Positions 52,908-61,215 of a DNA stretch of 64,000 bases are shown piece by piece. Position numbers and translations under genes: made by a program. This DNA is from Pseudomonadota bacterium (lineage in GTDB: Bacteria > Pseudomonadota > Alphaproteobacteria > Sphingomonadales > Sphingomonadaceae): positions 124,001 through 188,000 of the forward strand of contig JAKPAG010000004.1 of the NCBI GenBank assembly GCA_029779535.1, written 5' to 3'. The stretch's first letter is position 1. Each line of letters starts with the position of its first letter. The notes under the pieces are model-generated. The model ran no database searches. It was not told the DNA's origin and saw nothing but the letters and a program-made list of their open reading frames with translations.

Positions 52908-54584
52908 CTAGGCGCTGCCAATCTTCCCCCCGTCCAGCCGGATTCGTCTGTCCGCCAGTGCCGCCAGGCGACCGTGGTGACCAATCATCAGGATCGTGAG
53001 GCGGCCCTTCAACCGCCCGATCGCCTCGGCCACCAGGGCCTCGTTGGCAGCGTCGAGCGCGCTGGTCGCCTCGTCCAGGATCAGCAGTGCCGGATCGCGC
53101 AGCAGGGCGCGGGCCAGCATCAGGCGCTGGCGCTCCCCGCCAGACAGCCGCCGCCCGCCATCGCCCAGCACGGTGTCGAGGCCCTGCGGCAGGTCCAGGG
53201 CAAACCGCGCCGCGGCATCGCCCAGCGCGCGCTCCAGCCGCGCATCGTCGGCATCGGGCGCGGCCCAGCGCAGATTTTCGCGCAGCGAGGCGTTGAGCAG
53301 CACGGGATCCTGCTGGACATAGGCGACGCAGCCCCGCCAGGCCCGGCGCAGCGGCGCGTCCAGCACAACGTCGTCGATTTGCACCGTGCCCTGATCGGGG
53401 GCGATCAGTCCGCCCAGCAGGTCCGCCAGGGTGCTCTTGCCCGAACCCGACGGCCCTTCGAGCGCCACCATCTCGCCCGCGGCGATGCGCAGGCTGACCT
53501 GGTCCAGCGCCGGAGCGGCCTGGCCGGCGAACTGCACCGTGACCTGGTCCAGCGTGATGGCCTGCGCCAGGCCCGGCGGCACCACACCACTGGCATCGGG
53601 CTCGGGCGCGGCCTCGGCCGTGGCGATCAGCTCGATCACGGCGTCGATCGCGGGGCGGCCGTTGGCCAGGGCCAGCAAGGATTGCTGCAGCGCTTCCAGC
53701 AGCGGCACGCTGCGGGCGAACAGCGCCACCATCGGCAGCAGCGTCGCCGCCGCCATGTGCCAGCGCGTGACCGACAGCCAGACCAGCCCGGCCAGCACCG
53801 CCGCGCCGCCGATCTGGAGCAACGCGCGGCTGCGACCCAGGTCGCGCTGATAGGCCAGTTGCGTGGCTTCCAGTGCGGCGAATTCGTCGGTCAGGCCGCG
53901 CACCGCGCTGGCCTCGCTGCCCAGGCTCTTGATCACGCGCAGCGACTGCATGCCCTCGTCCAGCCGGGAAAAGACCCGGCCATAGGTCGCGGCCACCACC
54001 TGGCCCATGCGCGATGCGCGCTGCCGCGTGCCGCGCCAGGCCGCCAGGACCAGGCATCCGGCGATCACCCCGGTCAGGGCCAGCGGCCAGGAAATGGCCA
54101 GCGCCGCCAGGGCCACGCCGCCCAGCGTGACCACGTTGGCCAGCGCGCCCAGCACCTGGTTGACGACGTAGCCGGCCTGGTTGACCTGGCTTATCACCAC
54201 GTTGGCGGCATTGGCCCGGCGCAGCCCCATCGCCACGCGCCAGTCGCAATGCAGCAGCGCGTGCCAGGCCCGCCCGCGCAGGCGGTTGATCAGCTTCATT
54301 TCCAGCCGCGCGCCTTCCAGCTGCCGGAAATAGGTAATCAGCGTGCGCAGCACGACCAGCGCCAGGAACAGCGCCAGCACCGGTTCAAGCCGCAGCGGCA
54401 GGCCCAGCGCCTGCAGCCAGGCGCCAAACCGCCCGCCTTCGCCCTGATCCAGCAGGGCCAGCAGCGGCACCAGCAGCACGATCCCGACGCTTTCGGTCAG
54501 GGCGACGCCCAGCATCAGTAGCCCCACGCGCAGCGCGGCCCAGCCATCCTGGGCGGGCTCAAACATGCGGACGCGCCGGCTCAT
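52908..54584 (-). CDS. ABC transporter with fused permease and ATPase (RiPP exporter, lasso D type)
   Basis: 558-residue half-transporter. Six membrane helices lie in residues about 20-290; the ATPase domain follows, with Walker A GPSGSGKST, signature LSGGERQRLMLARALL, Walker B ALLILDEATSALD and switch IGHHGRL. No peptidase C39 domain precedes it, as expected for lasso exporters, whose leader is removed by B2. GTG/ATG start at 54584 overlaps the cyclase stop (ATGA). Probably exports the mature peptide and confers self-immunity. Confidence 0.9.
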   Translation of the reverse strand: MSRRVRMFEPAQDGWAALRVGLLMLGVALTESVGIVLLVPLLALLDQGEGGRFGAWLQALGLPLRLEPVLALFLALVVLRTLITYFRQLEGARLEMKLINRLRGRAWHALLHCDWRVAMGLRRANAANVVISQVNQAGYVVNQVLGALANVVTLGGVALAALAISWPLALTGVIAGCLVLAAWRGTRQRASRMGQVVAATYGRVFSRLDEGMQSLRVIKSLGSEASAVRGLTDEFAALEATQLAYQRDLGRSRALLQIGGAAVLAGLVWLSVTRWHMAAATLLPMVALFARSVPLLEALQQSLLALANGRPAIDAVIELIATAEAAPEPDASGVVPPGLAQAITLDQVTVQFAGQAAPALDQVSLRIAAGEMVALEGPSGSGKSTLADLLGGLIAPDQGTVQIDDVVLDAPLRRAWRGCVAYVQQDPVLLNASLRENLRWAAPDADDARLERALGDAAARFALDLPQGLDTVLGDGGRRLSGGERQRLMLARALLRDPALLILDEATSALDAANEALVAEAIGRLKGRLTILMIGHHGRLAALADRRIRLDGGKIGSA

Positions 54585-56476
54585 GGCGCGTTGCGGCCCG
54601 AAACGTAATCCAGATAGCGGCGCAGCGTGAACATTTCCGGCAGAAAGAAGCGCAAACGGTTGATCGTGTCGATATCGGTCGGTGCATTTTCCGGCCAGTT
54701 GTCCAGATCGGCGCGCAGGGCATCGATATCGAGCAGGGTGGACAGCTCGGGATGGGTCGCCAGCCGGTCAAGTTCCGCGCGCAGCGCAGGCAGGCGCAAG
54801 GTCATCCGCGCGTGCCAATCGGCCACATGATCGCCGTGGCGGGTTTCCAGGCGCTGCGCCTCGGGCAGGCGGCCCTGGGCCACGCGCCGGGCGAGGTGGC
54901 GATCGCTGCCGTTGCGGACGAACTGGTCGGTTGGCATGCCCAGGAACAGCTCGATCAGCGGGCGATAGGAATAGACGTCGCGGCCGGGCAGCCCGGTGAC
55001 CTGTTCAACCCCCAGGGCGAGTCCTCCGCCGGTCTGGCAGCTGCGGTAGAGCGAGGCGGTAAACCGTTCGCGCGAATGATGATAGTCCAGTTCCGCGCTG
55101 TTCAGCCTGCCGTCCGCGCGCTTGGCGCCAAGCGGGCCATCGGCGGCGATGTAAGGATTGGCGAGCAGCATCCGTTGCGGTCCGCGCCGCACGTGGTCGC
55201 GGATCCACTGCGCCAGCGCCGGAGGCAGGTTGGGCATCAATCCGCCGGCCAGGAAGCGGCGCCAGACCGGCCGGGAATCGTGCTGCCGGGCCCTCGCCAG
55301 CTGCCAGCCCTGGCCCCAGCGCAAGGTGCGGAAGAATTCCGCCATGGCCCAGGGCGCCTCGGAACTGAGCGTCATATTGCCCAGCCAGCCGGTGAACAGG
55401 AAATCGCAACCATCCGCCCGGGCCGCCTCGATCACCCCCAGATGCGGGAAGGAGATCGCCGCTCCCGCTGCGTAGCCTTCGCTGGCCAGCAGGCGTTCCT
55501 CGAACCGGGTGAAAGGGTCGATGTCGCGGTTGTCGATGAAGCGATGGACCAGCCCGGGATGGGTCTGGAGATAGGCTTCGACATAGGGGCGGTCGCTGCC
55601 GAACATGTGCGGCGCGCTGCGCCCGTCCCATTCGGCGATGGGCACGAAGGTATAGGCGTGCAGGTTGGCCCTGGGCCCAAGCTGCCGCCACATCTCGTCG
55701 CAGATCAGCGCCGAATCGAACCCGCCAGACAGGGTCACCGCCGGCTTGCGGGCGTGGCGTAACATGGCCTGCACGGCCTCGCCCAGCATGGCCCGGGCGG
55801 CTTCGACATAGTCGCGCTCGTCGCGGAACCGCACCGGGGCAATCGCGGCCGGATCGTAAAATGGAACAACCTTCGCGCCATGGCGGGACAGCAGGGTGAC
55901 CGTGCCGCCCTGAACCTCCTCCAGCCCACGGTAAGGGATCGGGTGATCGGGCAGGGCTTCCATCGCGGCCAGGCTGTGCAATACACCCGGGCGCAGTTCC
56001 CTGGGCAGGCCGGCAGCAAACAGTGGGCGGGGGATCGAACTGATCAGCAGGCCGTCGTCAGCCTGATGGAAGAACACCGGGTTCCCGGACCACGGGCTGC
56101 GCGCCAGCCGCACCGTGCCATCGGACAGGATCACCAGCGAGGCATATTCGCCGACCACGTGACGGTCGGCCCCGTCGCCCCAGCGTTCGACCGCCGCGCC
56201 ATAGATCTGTTCGGGCAATCCGGTTACGCCGAGCATGGCGGACAGCTCGGCCAGGTTGTCGATCAGGCCATGCAGGATAACCGGCCAGCCTGCTGGTGAT
56301 CGCGCCACCCGCCAGCCGCGCCGCGCCGGCGCGCGTGGGCTGGGCAATTCGGCAAAAAAATCACCGCCGATCCGGCAGGAATCGGCGGCGTGTCCGGCAA
56401 ACAGGCCAAGGGAAGCTGCCGCCCGTTCAGGCTCAGCCCACCAATTAACGCCCCAGGACCGTGCGAAGAAAAACAT
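54581..56476 (-). CDS. Asparagine-synthetase-like lasso cyclase (protein C)
   Basis: 631-residue protein of the AsnB family. The ATP pyrophosphatase motif is SGGFDSALICDEM (residues 250-262). The glutaminase domain is present in outline (VVGEYASLVILSDG, ISSIPRPLFAAGL) but lacks the N-terminal nucleophile Cys2; the protein starts MFFFARSW. That is typical of lasso-peptide cyclases, which activate an Asp or Glu side chain with ATP and join it to the core N-terminus. Located between the precursor and the exporter. No strong ribosome binding site was seen before ATG 56476. Confidence 0.9.
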   Translation of the reverse strand: MFFFARSWGVNWWAEPERAAASLGLFAGHAADSCRIGGDFFAELPSPRAPARRGWRVARSPAGWPVILHGLIDNLAELSAMLGVTGLPEQIYGAAVERWGDGADRHVVGEYASLVILSDGTVRLARSPWSGNPVFFHQADDGLLISSIPRPLFAAGLPRELRPGVLHSLAAMEALPDHPIPYRGLEEVQGGTVTLLSRHGAKVVPFYDPAAIAPVRFRDERDYVEAARAMLGEAVQAMLRHARKPAVTLSGGFDSALICDEMWRQLGPRANLHAYTFVPIAEWDGRSAPHMFGSDRPYVEAYLQTHPGLVHRFIDNRDIDPFTRFEERLLASEGYAAGAAISFPHLGVIEAARADGCDFLFTGWLGNMTLSSEAPWAMAEFFRTLRWGQGWQLARARQHDSRPVWRRFLAGGLMPNLPPALAQWIRDHVRRGPQRMLLANPYIAADGPLGAKRADGRLNSAELDYHHSRERFTASLYRSCQTGGGLALGVEQVTGLPGRDVYSYRPLIELFLGMPTDQFVRNGSDRHLARRVAQGRLPEAQRLETRHGDHVADWHARMTLRLPALRAELDRLATHPELSTLLDIDALRADLDNWPENAPTDIDTINRLRFFLPEMFTLRRYLDYVSGRNAP

Positions 56477-56524
56477 TCAGGCAGGGTCTAGGGACAGGCC
56501 CTGAAAAAAATGAAACTGAATTGA

Positions 56525-56671
56525 TCAGGAGAAGCCGGGTTGGTCATTCTTGTTGCAGTTCGAACCGCCGTTTGCGGTCTGGCACAAGCCCGTCTGGGTG
56601 CCGGCCACGGTGCTGATCTGACCCAGCCGCGCGAGCGTTGGCTTGGTCCAGGTCTTGGTCTGCTTGGTCAC
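56525..56671 (-). CDS. RiPP precursor peptide, lasso-type leader, 48 residues
   Basis: Short gene easily missed by gene finders. AAGGAG seven bases upstream fixes GTG 56671. The leader MTKQTKTWTKPTLARLGQIS carries the W-x-K-P-x-L-x-x-L-G pattern bound by B1-type recognition proteins of paeninodin-like lasso clusters. The C-terminal part (from about residue 24: GTQTGLCQTANGGSNCNKND then QPGFS) holds two cysteines (C30, C39) and ends with Ser48, the residue kinases of this cluster type phosphorylate. The only acidic residue in the core is D43. If the core starts at G35 or G36, D43 would close a 9- or 8-residue ring with a five-residue tail. Confidence 0.85.
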   Translation of the reverse strand: MTKQTKTWTKPTLARLGQISTVAGTQTGLCQTANGGSNCNKNDQPGFS

Positions 56672-56733
56672 TCTTCAACTCCTTGAACACATATGAAGGT
56701 GCCGCGACCACACCCCGTTAATTCACATTAATC

Positions 56734-56765
56734 AGTATATTTACAGATTCGCAATAATTTTGCAA
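56734..56765 (-). promoter_or_regulatory. Probable internal promoter for the precursor gene
   Basis: An AT-rich stretch between B2 and the precursor. On the minus strand TTGCAA (56765-56760) and TAAATA (56743-56738) are spaced 16 bases; TATACT overlaps at 56739-56734. A separate promoter for the precursor is common in lasso operons. Not proven. Confidence 0.45.
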
Positions 56766-56803
56766 CTGCGAAGCAGCGGTGTGTTGCATTGCGGGACGGC
56801 CGG

Positions 56804-57232
56804 TCAGGCGAAGGCGCGATAGATCACCGCCCAGGGGCCGGGCAGGTCGCCAATTACCCGCACCGGGCCCACGTCGATCCAGGCATGCAGGTCGTCGGCC
56901 CCGGTGCGTGCCGCCGCGGGCCGTGCGGCGATGTGCAGGGCGTGGGGAACCCGCCGGCTGCGCAGCATGCGCGACAGGGCGATGGCGCGCGGCAGGCACA
57001 GCCATTCCCCCGGCATCCGCCAGGCCGCGCGATCGACATGACGGGCGAGGTGCGAGGCCAGCCGCAGGGCCTCTTCATTCGGCGCAAGAGCGTCAACCGG
57101 TTCGGCCGAGCCTAGCCGGGCGCGCCAGCTGGCGAAGCGGCGATGGCGCACCATGTGCCGGGCGCGGACCAGTTCGGCCATCGCCTCGGCCGTGCGCAGC
57201 CGCGCGCGCCAGGCCTCAACCAGCGGCAACAA
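56804..57232 (-). CDS. Lasso-peptide leader peptidase (B2, transglutaminase-like)
   Basis: 142-residue cysteine protease-like protein. The catalytic set is visible: C79 in GEWLCLPRAIALSRML, H116 and D120 in DLHAWIDVGPV. The segment CLPRAIALSRMLRSRRVPHA is the hallmark of lasso B2 proteins. It removes the leader from the precursor. Start is uncertain: TTG 57232 overlaps the B1 stop by 17 bases and gives the usual length; longer frames reach 57301. Confidence 0.88.
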   Translation of the reverse strand: MLPLVEAWRARLRTAEAMAELVRARHMVRHRRFASWRARLGSAEPVDALAPNEEALRLASHLARHVDRAAWRMPGEWLCLPRAIALSRMLRSRRVPHALHIAARPAAARTGADDLHAWIDVGPVRVIGDLPGPWAVIYRAFA

Positions 57233-57485
57233 ACCCGGCAGCCTGCACCTGGGCAAGGAAATCGTCGACGTCGGGCGCGATTTCGTTAGGCGCAAGCGCA
57301 TAGCTCCCGGCCAGGGTGGCCAGCAACTGGGCGCGGTCGCGGGTCCCGTCGATCAGGTTCCAGATCGCCAGGCCGGTCTCCTTGATCGAGAAGAAGTCCC
57401 CGCTCATCAGGTCCATCAGCACCACCTCATCGTCGATTTCGGTCTCGGCGAAGTTTTCGGGGCATTTGCGCAAGGTCTGGGTCAT
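57216..57485 (-). CDS. PqqD-like leader-binding protein (B1/RRE)
   Basis: 89-residue RiPP recognition element. DDEVVLMDLMSGDFFSIKET and GLAIWNLIDGTRDRAQLLATL match the PqqD/B1 winged-helix that binds leader peptides and hands them to B2 and C. ATG 57485 overlaps the kinase stop (ATGA). The split B1/B2 arrangement is usual outside the microcin J25 group. Confidence 0.92.
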   Translation of the reverse strand: MTQTLRKCPENFAETEIDDEVVLMDLMSGDFFSIKETGLAIWNLIDGTRDRAQLLATLAGSYALAPNEIAPDVDDFLAQVQAAGFVAAG

Positions 57486-58372
57486 CCGGCGGCACTCTGA
57501 TCGGGTGAAAGGATTGGCTCGGCCTTGACATGGCGTTCGGCCAGCGTGGCGTCCACTGCAAATCTCGCGCCGTCCCGCGGCCGGACGAACCGGCTGAGCC
57601 GCAAGCTGCGCGCCAGGGCGGCGAGCATGGCAAAGCGCTGGACCCGGTCGGCGGCGGAAGCGGCCAGGAACATCTGGGCGGTGTAGTGATCGTCCTGCAG
57701 TCGCAGCAGCTTTTCCGCGCCGCTCAGGGTTTCGATCCGCGCCGGTTCGCCCTCTTCCAGAAAGGTCAGGCTGGCCAGCGGGAGAACGTCCTTGATGCTG
57801 CCCCCGGCCGGTTCGGCGTAGAACTTCTCGAACCGCCGGGCGATCTTGCCCTGCGGCTCGGCCCCGGTCAGGTCCAGCGCATCGGGGCACAACTTCAGCC
57901 GCTTGTGGCCCGGCAGGCACAGCGGCGCTTCGGGACGGGTCAGGTCCAGCAGCAGCGTGTCGTCGCAGAACAACGGCAGCCCGCGCCGGGTCAGTTCGGC
58001 GGTCAGGGTTGATTTTCCCGCCCCGGACGGGCCGGTAAAGGCGTGGACCTGCCCCTGCCAGGCCACGGCCGAGGCGTGGATCGGATACAGTCCGTTGATG
58101 CAGGCGATCGCGGCATAGAGGCTGCCATTGCGGATCAGGCTGTCCTCGTCCGGGTCCCAGCCCGGCGGGCGGTCGGCGATCACCCCTTCGCCCTTGGTGT
58201 AGAGGTAGGCCAGCCCCGCGGCCGAGCGGAACAGAAAGCTTGTTCCGTGCAGGAACCAGCCGTCGTCAGACACTTCCACGCCTGCAAGGCACGGCGGCAC
58301 CGTGCCTTCGCGCACACGTGTTTCGCGCGCCAGCATGGTCAGTGCGGGGTGCAGAGGGGAGCTTTCGGCCAT
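57482..58372 (-). CDS. HPr kinase-like lasso-peptide kinase
   Basis: 296-residue HprK-related kinase. Walker [10 protein letters not shown] at residues 114-122, preceded by [11 protein letters not shown] (catalytic-like His in HASAV, 99-103) and followed by [11 protein letters not shown]. In paeninodin-type clusters such enzymes phosphorylate the C-terminal serine of the precursor; the precursor here ends in Ser. First gene of the minus-strand operon. ATG 58372 used; GTG 58378 two codons earlier is possible. Confidence 0.88.
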   Translation of the reverse strand: MAESSPLHPALTMLARETRVREGTVPPCLAGVEVSDDGWFLHGTSFLFRSAAGLAYLYTKGEGVIADRPPGWDPDEDSLIRNGSLYAAIACINGLYPIHASAVAWQGQVHAFTGPSGAGKSTLTAELTRRGLPLFCDDTLLLDLTRPEAPLCLPGHKRLKLCPDALDLTGAEPQGKIARRFEKFYAEPAGGSIKDVLPLASLTFLEEGEPARIETLSGAEKLLRLQDDHYTAQMFLAASAADRVQRFAMLAALARSLRLSRFVRPRDGARFAVDATLAERHVKAEPILSPDQSAAG

Positions 58373-58547
58373 CGGCACCCGGCCATGCCCGGATGCCCGG
58401 CCAAGGTCAATTGTTCGACGAGCCGATTCACCCTTGCGGTCAACCGATTACGCCTGGCCGGGATGCGGTGTGGAAAACCGCCATGCCGCGCCTTGTTGCC
58501 CCCGGATGGGGCGGTTAAGCGCCGATCAAGGGAGCATTTTTCGCGTC
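58373..58547. promoter_or_regulatory. Divergent region between the RiPP operon and rpe
   Basis: 175 bases between divergent starts. AAGGGAG at 58527-58533 serves rpe. Promoters for the kinase-led RiPP operon and for rpe are expected; none could be assigned with confidence. Confidence 0.4.
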
Positions 58548-59210
58548 ATGGCCGCACCGCTGATCTCGCCCTCCATCCTCTCCGCCGATTTCGCCCGGCT
58601 GGGCGAGGAAGTGCGCGCGATCGACGCGGCCGGGGCGGACTGGATCCATGTCGATGTGATGGACGGGCATTTCGTCCCCAACCTCACGATCGGGCCGATG
58701 GTGGTCAAGGCGCTGCGCCCCCACACCGCCAAGACGTTCGACGTCCACCTGATGATCAGCCCGGTCGATCCCTACCTCCAGGCCTTTGCCGATGCCGGAG
58801 CGGACATCATCACCTTCCACCCCGAGGCTGGCCCCCACGCGCATCGCACGGTCCAGGCGATCAAGGCGCTGGGCAAGCAGGCGGGCGTCTCGCTCAACCC
58901 CGGCACCCCGGCCAAGATGCTTGACTACCTTTACGAGGAAATCGACCTCGTCCTGGTGATGAGCGTCAATCCCGGCTTTGGCGGGCAAAGCTTCATTTCC
59001 AGCCAGCTGCGCAAGATCGAGGCGATCCGCAAGTCGATCGACAAGACCGGGCGCGACATCCGCCTTGAAGTGGACGGCGGCGTCGATCCCGCGATTGCGC
59101 AGCTTTGCGTCGATGCCGGGGCAGATGTGCTGGTGGCGGGTACGGCGGCGTTCCGCGGCGGGCCGGATTGCTACGCGGCGAACATCGCCGCGCTGAAAGG
59201 GGTGGGTTGA
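58548..59210 (+). CDS. rpe: Ribulose-phosphate 3-epimerase
   Basis: 220-residue TIM-barrel epimerase of the pentose phosphate pathway. Segments [64 protein letters not shown] and [20 protein letters not shown] hold the metal and catalytic residues. ATG 58548. Three bases before the heparinase gene. Confidence 0.96.
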   Translation: MAAPLISPSILSADFARLGEEVRAIDAAGADWIHVDVMDGHFVPNLTIGPMVVKALRPHTAKTFDVHLMISPVDPYLQAFADAGADIITFHPEAGPHAHRTVQAIKALGKQAGVSLNPGTPAKMLDYLYEEIDLVLVMSVNPGFGGQSFISSQLRKIEAIRKSIDKTGRDIRLEVDGGVDPAIAQLCVDAGADVLVAGTAAFRGGPDCYAANIAALKGVG

Positions 59211-59213
59211 CCA

Positions 59214-61118
59214 GTGGTCGATGCGCTGGTCTCGCCCCGGTCGGACACGGCCCAGGCCGGCGACGGGGCGGACATGGCGCTGCCGCTTTCCGCCACCTGC
59301 GAGGAGGGCCTGGTGACCGATAGCGCCGCGCCGCACCACGAAGACGGGGCCATGCTGGCCGGCGGCGAACTGATCGAACCGGGCCGCGCCCTGGCCCTGG
59401 CCGATTTTGCCCCGCCCGCGATCAGCACCGGCGAACGCCTGCTGCGCTTTGCCTACCGCCTGGGGATTCCGGGATCGACCCTGTCCGGGCCGTTCCGCAA
59501 GCCGGGCAAGCCGCGCATCCTGGCCACGGTGCAGAACCCGCTGGCGGGATCGCGCGTGGCGGGCACCGCGCTGCGCGCCGGGCATTTCCTGGTCCACGGG
59601 GTCAAGGCGCCGATCGCCCAGGTCGATTTTGCCGGCGTGGCGCGGATGGCGCCGCCGCTGGAACGCGCGGTCCATTCCTTTGCCTGGCTGGCCGACCTTG
59701 AAGCCAGCGCCGCGCGCGAACAGGCCGCGCCCGTGGCCGAACGCGTGCTGGCCACCTGGCTGGCGGCCAATCCCAAGGCGCCGGGCAAGCCGGGCAAGGG
59801 CCCGGCCTGGTCGCTGGCCAATGCCGGCACGCGCGAGCTCAACTGGCTGGTTCATGCCCCGTTGATCCTGTCCGGCACGGACAAGGCGCACCGGGCCAGG
59901 GTGCTTGCCGCGCTCGAGGAAACGGCCCGCTGGCTCGACAAGAACGTGTCGCGCGCCGAAGACCTGCTGGCCGAAGTGGCCGGGTGGTGCGGGATCGTCG
60001 CCGCCGGCTTGCTGCTGCCCGATGGCAAGGCCCGCCGCCTGTTCGGCGAAGCCGGGCTGATCAAGGCCCTGGGCGAACTGGTGGGGGATGATGGCGGCGT
60101 GCTGTCGCGCAGCCCGCTCGGCCAGATCGAGGCGATCGCTCTGCTCGTCAAGCTGCGCGCCTGCTATCATGCGCTGCGCCAGGATCCGCCCGCCGCGCTC
60201 GAAGCGATCCTCGCCATGCTGGTCCCGCCGCTGCTGGCGCTGACCCATGGCGATGGCTCGCTCGGCAGCTGGCAGGGCGCCTGGGCGATCGACGGCGACG
60301 AGATCGCCGCGTTGATCGAGGCGAGCGGCGTGCGCACCCGCCCGCTGCGCGACGTGCGCCAGTGGGGCTACCAGCGCGTCGTTGCCAAGCAGTCGATCCT
60401 CCAGTTCGATGCCGCCCCGCCGCCGCTGGCCAAGCACGCGCGGACCGGCTGCGCATCCACGCTGGCGTTCGAATTCAGCCACGGCGGGCACCGCCTGGTG
60501 GTCAATTGCGGCGGATCGGGCTGCGCCGGCGGCTTGATGCCGGTGCGGCTGGAACAGGGCTTGCGCGCCACCGCCGCCCATTCCACCCTGGTGCTCGATG
60601 ATGCCAATTCGACCGCCGTGCTGATCAACGGCGCGATTGGCACCGGCGTGTCCGAAGTGGAAGTAGACCGCCGCACGCTGACCGGCGACAAGGGCGCCAG
60701 CCAGAAGGGCGGGGGCGCGACCCGGCTGGAAGCCAGCCACAACGGCTATGAAGCACGCTATGGCCTGACCCATCGCCGCATCCTGATCCTGCGCGACGAT
60801 GGCACCGAGCTGCGCGGTGAGGACCTGCTGGTGCCCGGCGGCAAGAAGGGCAAGAACGGCAAGGTCGGCTTCGCGATCCGCTTTCACCTTGGCGCGGGGA
60901 TCGAGGTGCGCCTGTCGGACGACGGGCAGGGCGCCGGCCTGGCGCTGCCCGATGGCAGCCTGTGGCAGTTCCGTTCGGGCGGCGGGCAGATCACGCTGGA
61001 AGAAAGCATCTGGGCCGATGGCCAGGGCCGCCCGCAGCCGGTCCAGCAACTGGTGCTGCAAGGCCTGGTCTCGCGCGGGGGCGGAAACTTCGCCTGGTTG
61101 TTCAAGAAAATGGGCTGA
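59214..61118 (+). CDS. Heparinase II/III family protein
   Basis: 634-residue protein with an N-terminal alpha/alpha-toroid-like part (residues about 70-370; RELNWLVHAPLILSGTDKAH) and a C-terminal beta-rich Hepar_II_III domain (about 390-634; AFEFSHGGHRLVVNCGGSG, HSTLVLDDANSTAV, SHNGYEARYGLTHRR). No signal peptide is evident. These lyases cleave uronic-acid polysaccharides, but the sphingomonad branch next to rpe and purH is widely conserved and has no assigned substrate known to me. GTG 59214. Confidence 0.88.
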   Translation: MVDALVSPRSDTAQAGDGADMALPLSATCEEGLVTDSAAPHHEDGAMLAGGELIEPGRALALADFAPPAISTGERLLRFAYRLGIPGSTLSGPFRKPGKPRILATVQNPLAGSRVAGTALRAGHFLVHGVKAPIAQVDFAGVARMAPPLERAVHSFAWLADLEASAAREQAAPVAERVLATWLAANPKAPGKPGKGPAWSLANAGTRELNWLVHAPLILSGTDKAHRARVLAALEETARWLDKNVSRAEDLLAEVAGWCGIVAAGLLLPDGKARRLFGEAGLIKALGELVGDDGGVLSRSPLGQIEAIALLVKLRACYHALRQDPPAALEAILAMLVPPLLALTHGDGSLGSWQGAWAIDGDEIAALIEASGVRTRPLRDVRQWGYQRVVAKQSILQFDAAPPPLAKHARTGCASTLAFEFSHGGHRLVVNCGGSGCAGGLMPVRLEQGLRATAAHSTLVLDDANSTAVLINGAIGTGVSEVEVDRRTLTGDKGASQKGGGATRLEASHNGYEARYGLTHRRILILRDDGTELRGEDLLVPGGKKGKNGKVGFAIRFHLGAGIEVRLSDDGQGAGLALPDGSLWQFRSGGGQITLEESIWADGQGRPQPVQQLVLQGLVSRGGGNFAWLFKKMG

Positions 61119-61215
61119 CAAGCGGGGGAAACCGGCCCGTTTCCGGCTGGCAAGCCGGGTTTGAACGCCTATGGGACGCAGCAGCGAATCACTGCCGCAA
61201 TCCGGGAACCCTGCC

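Noticed and set aside
54581..56476. Housekeeping asparagine synthetase
   Set aside because: No Cys2 nucleophile for glutamine hydrolysis, and the gene lies between a lasso-type precursor and exporter with B1, B2 and kinase genes upstream.
56482..56510. Intrinsic terminator between the RiPP precursor and cyclase genes
   Set aside because: The CAGGG/CCCTG stem is only 5 bp and, on the transcribed (minus) strand, the T-run precedes the hairpin instead of following it.
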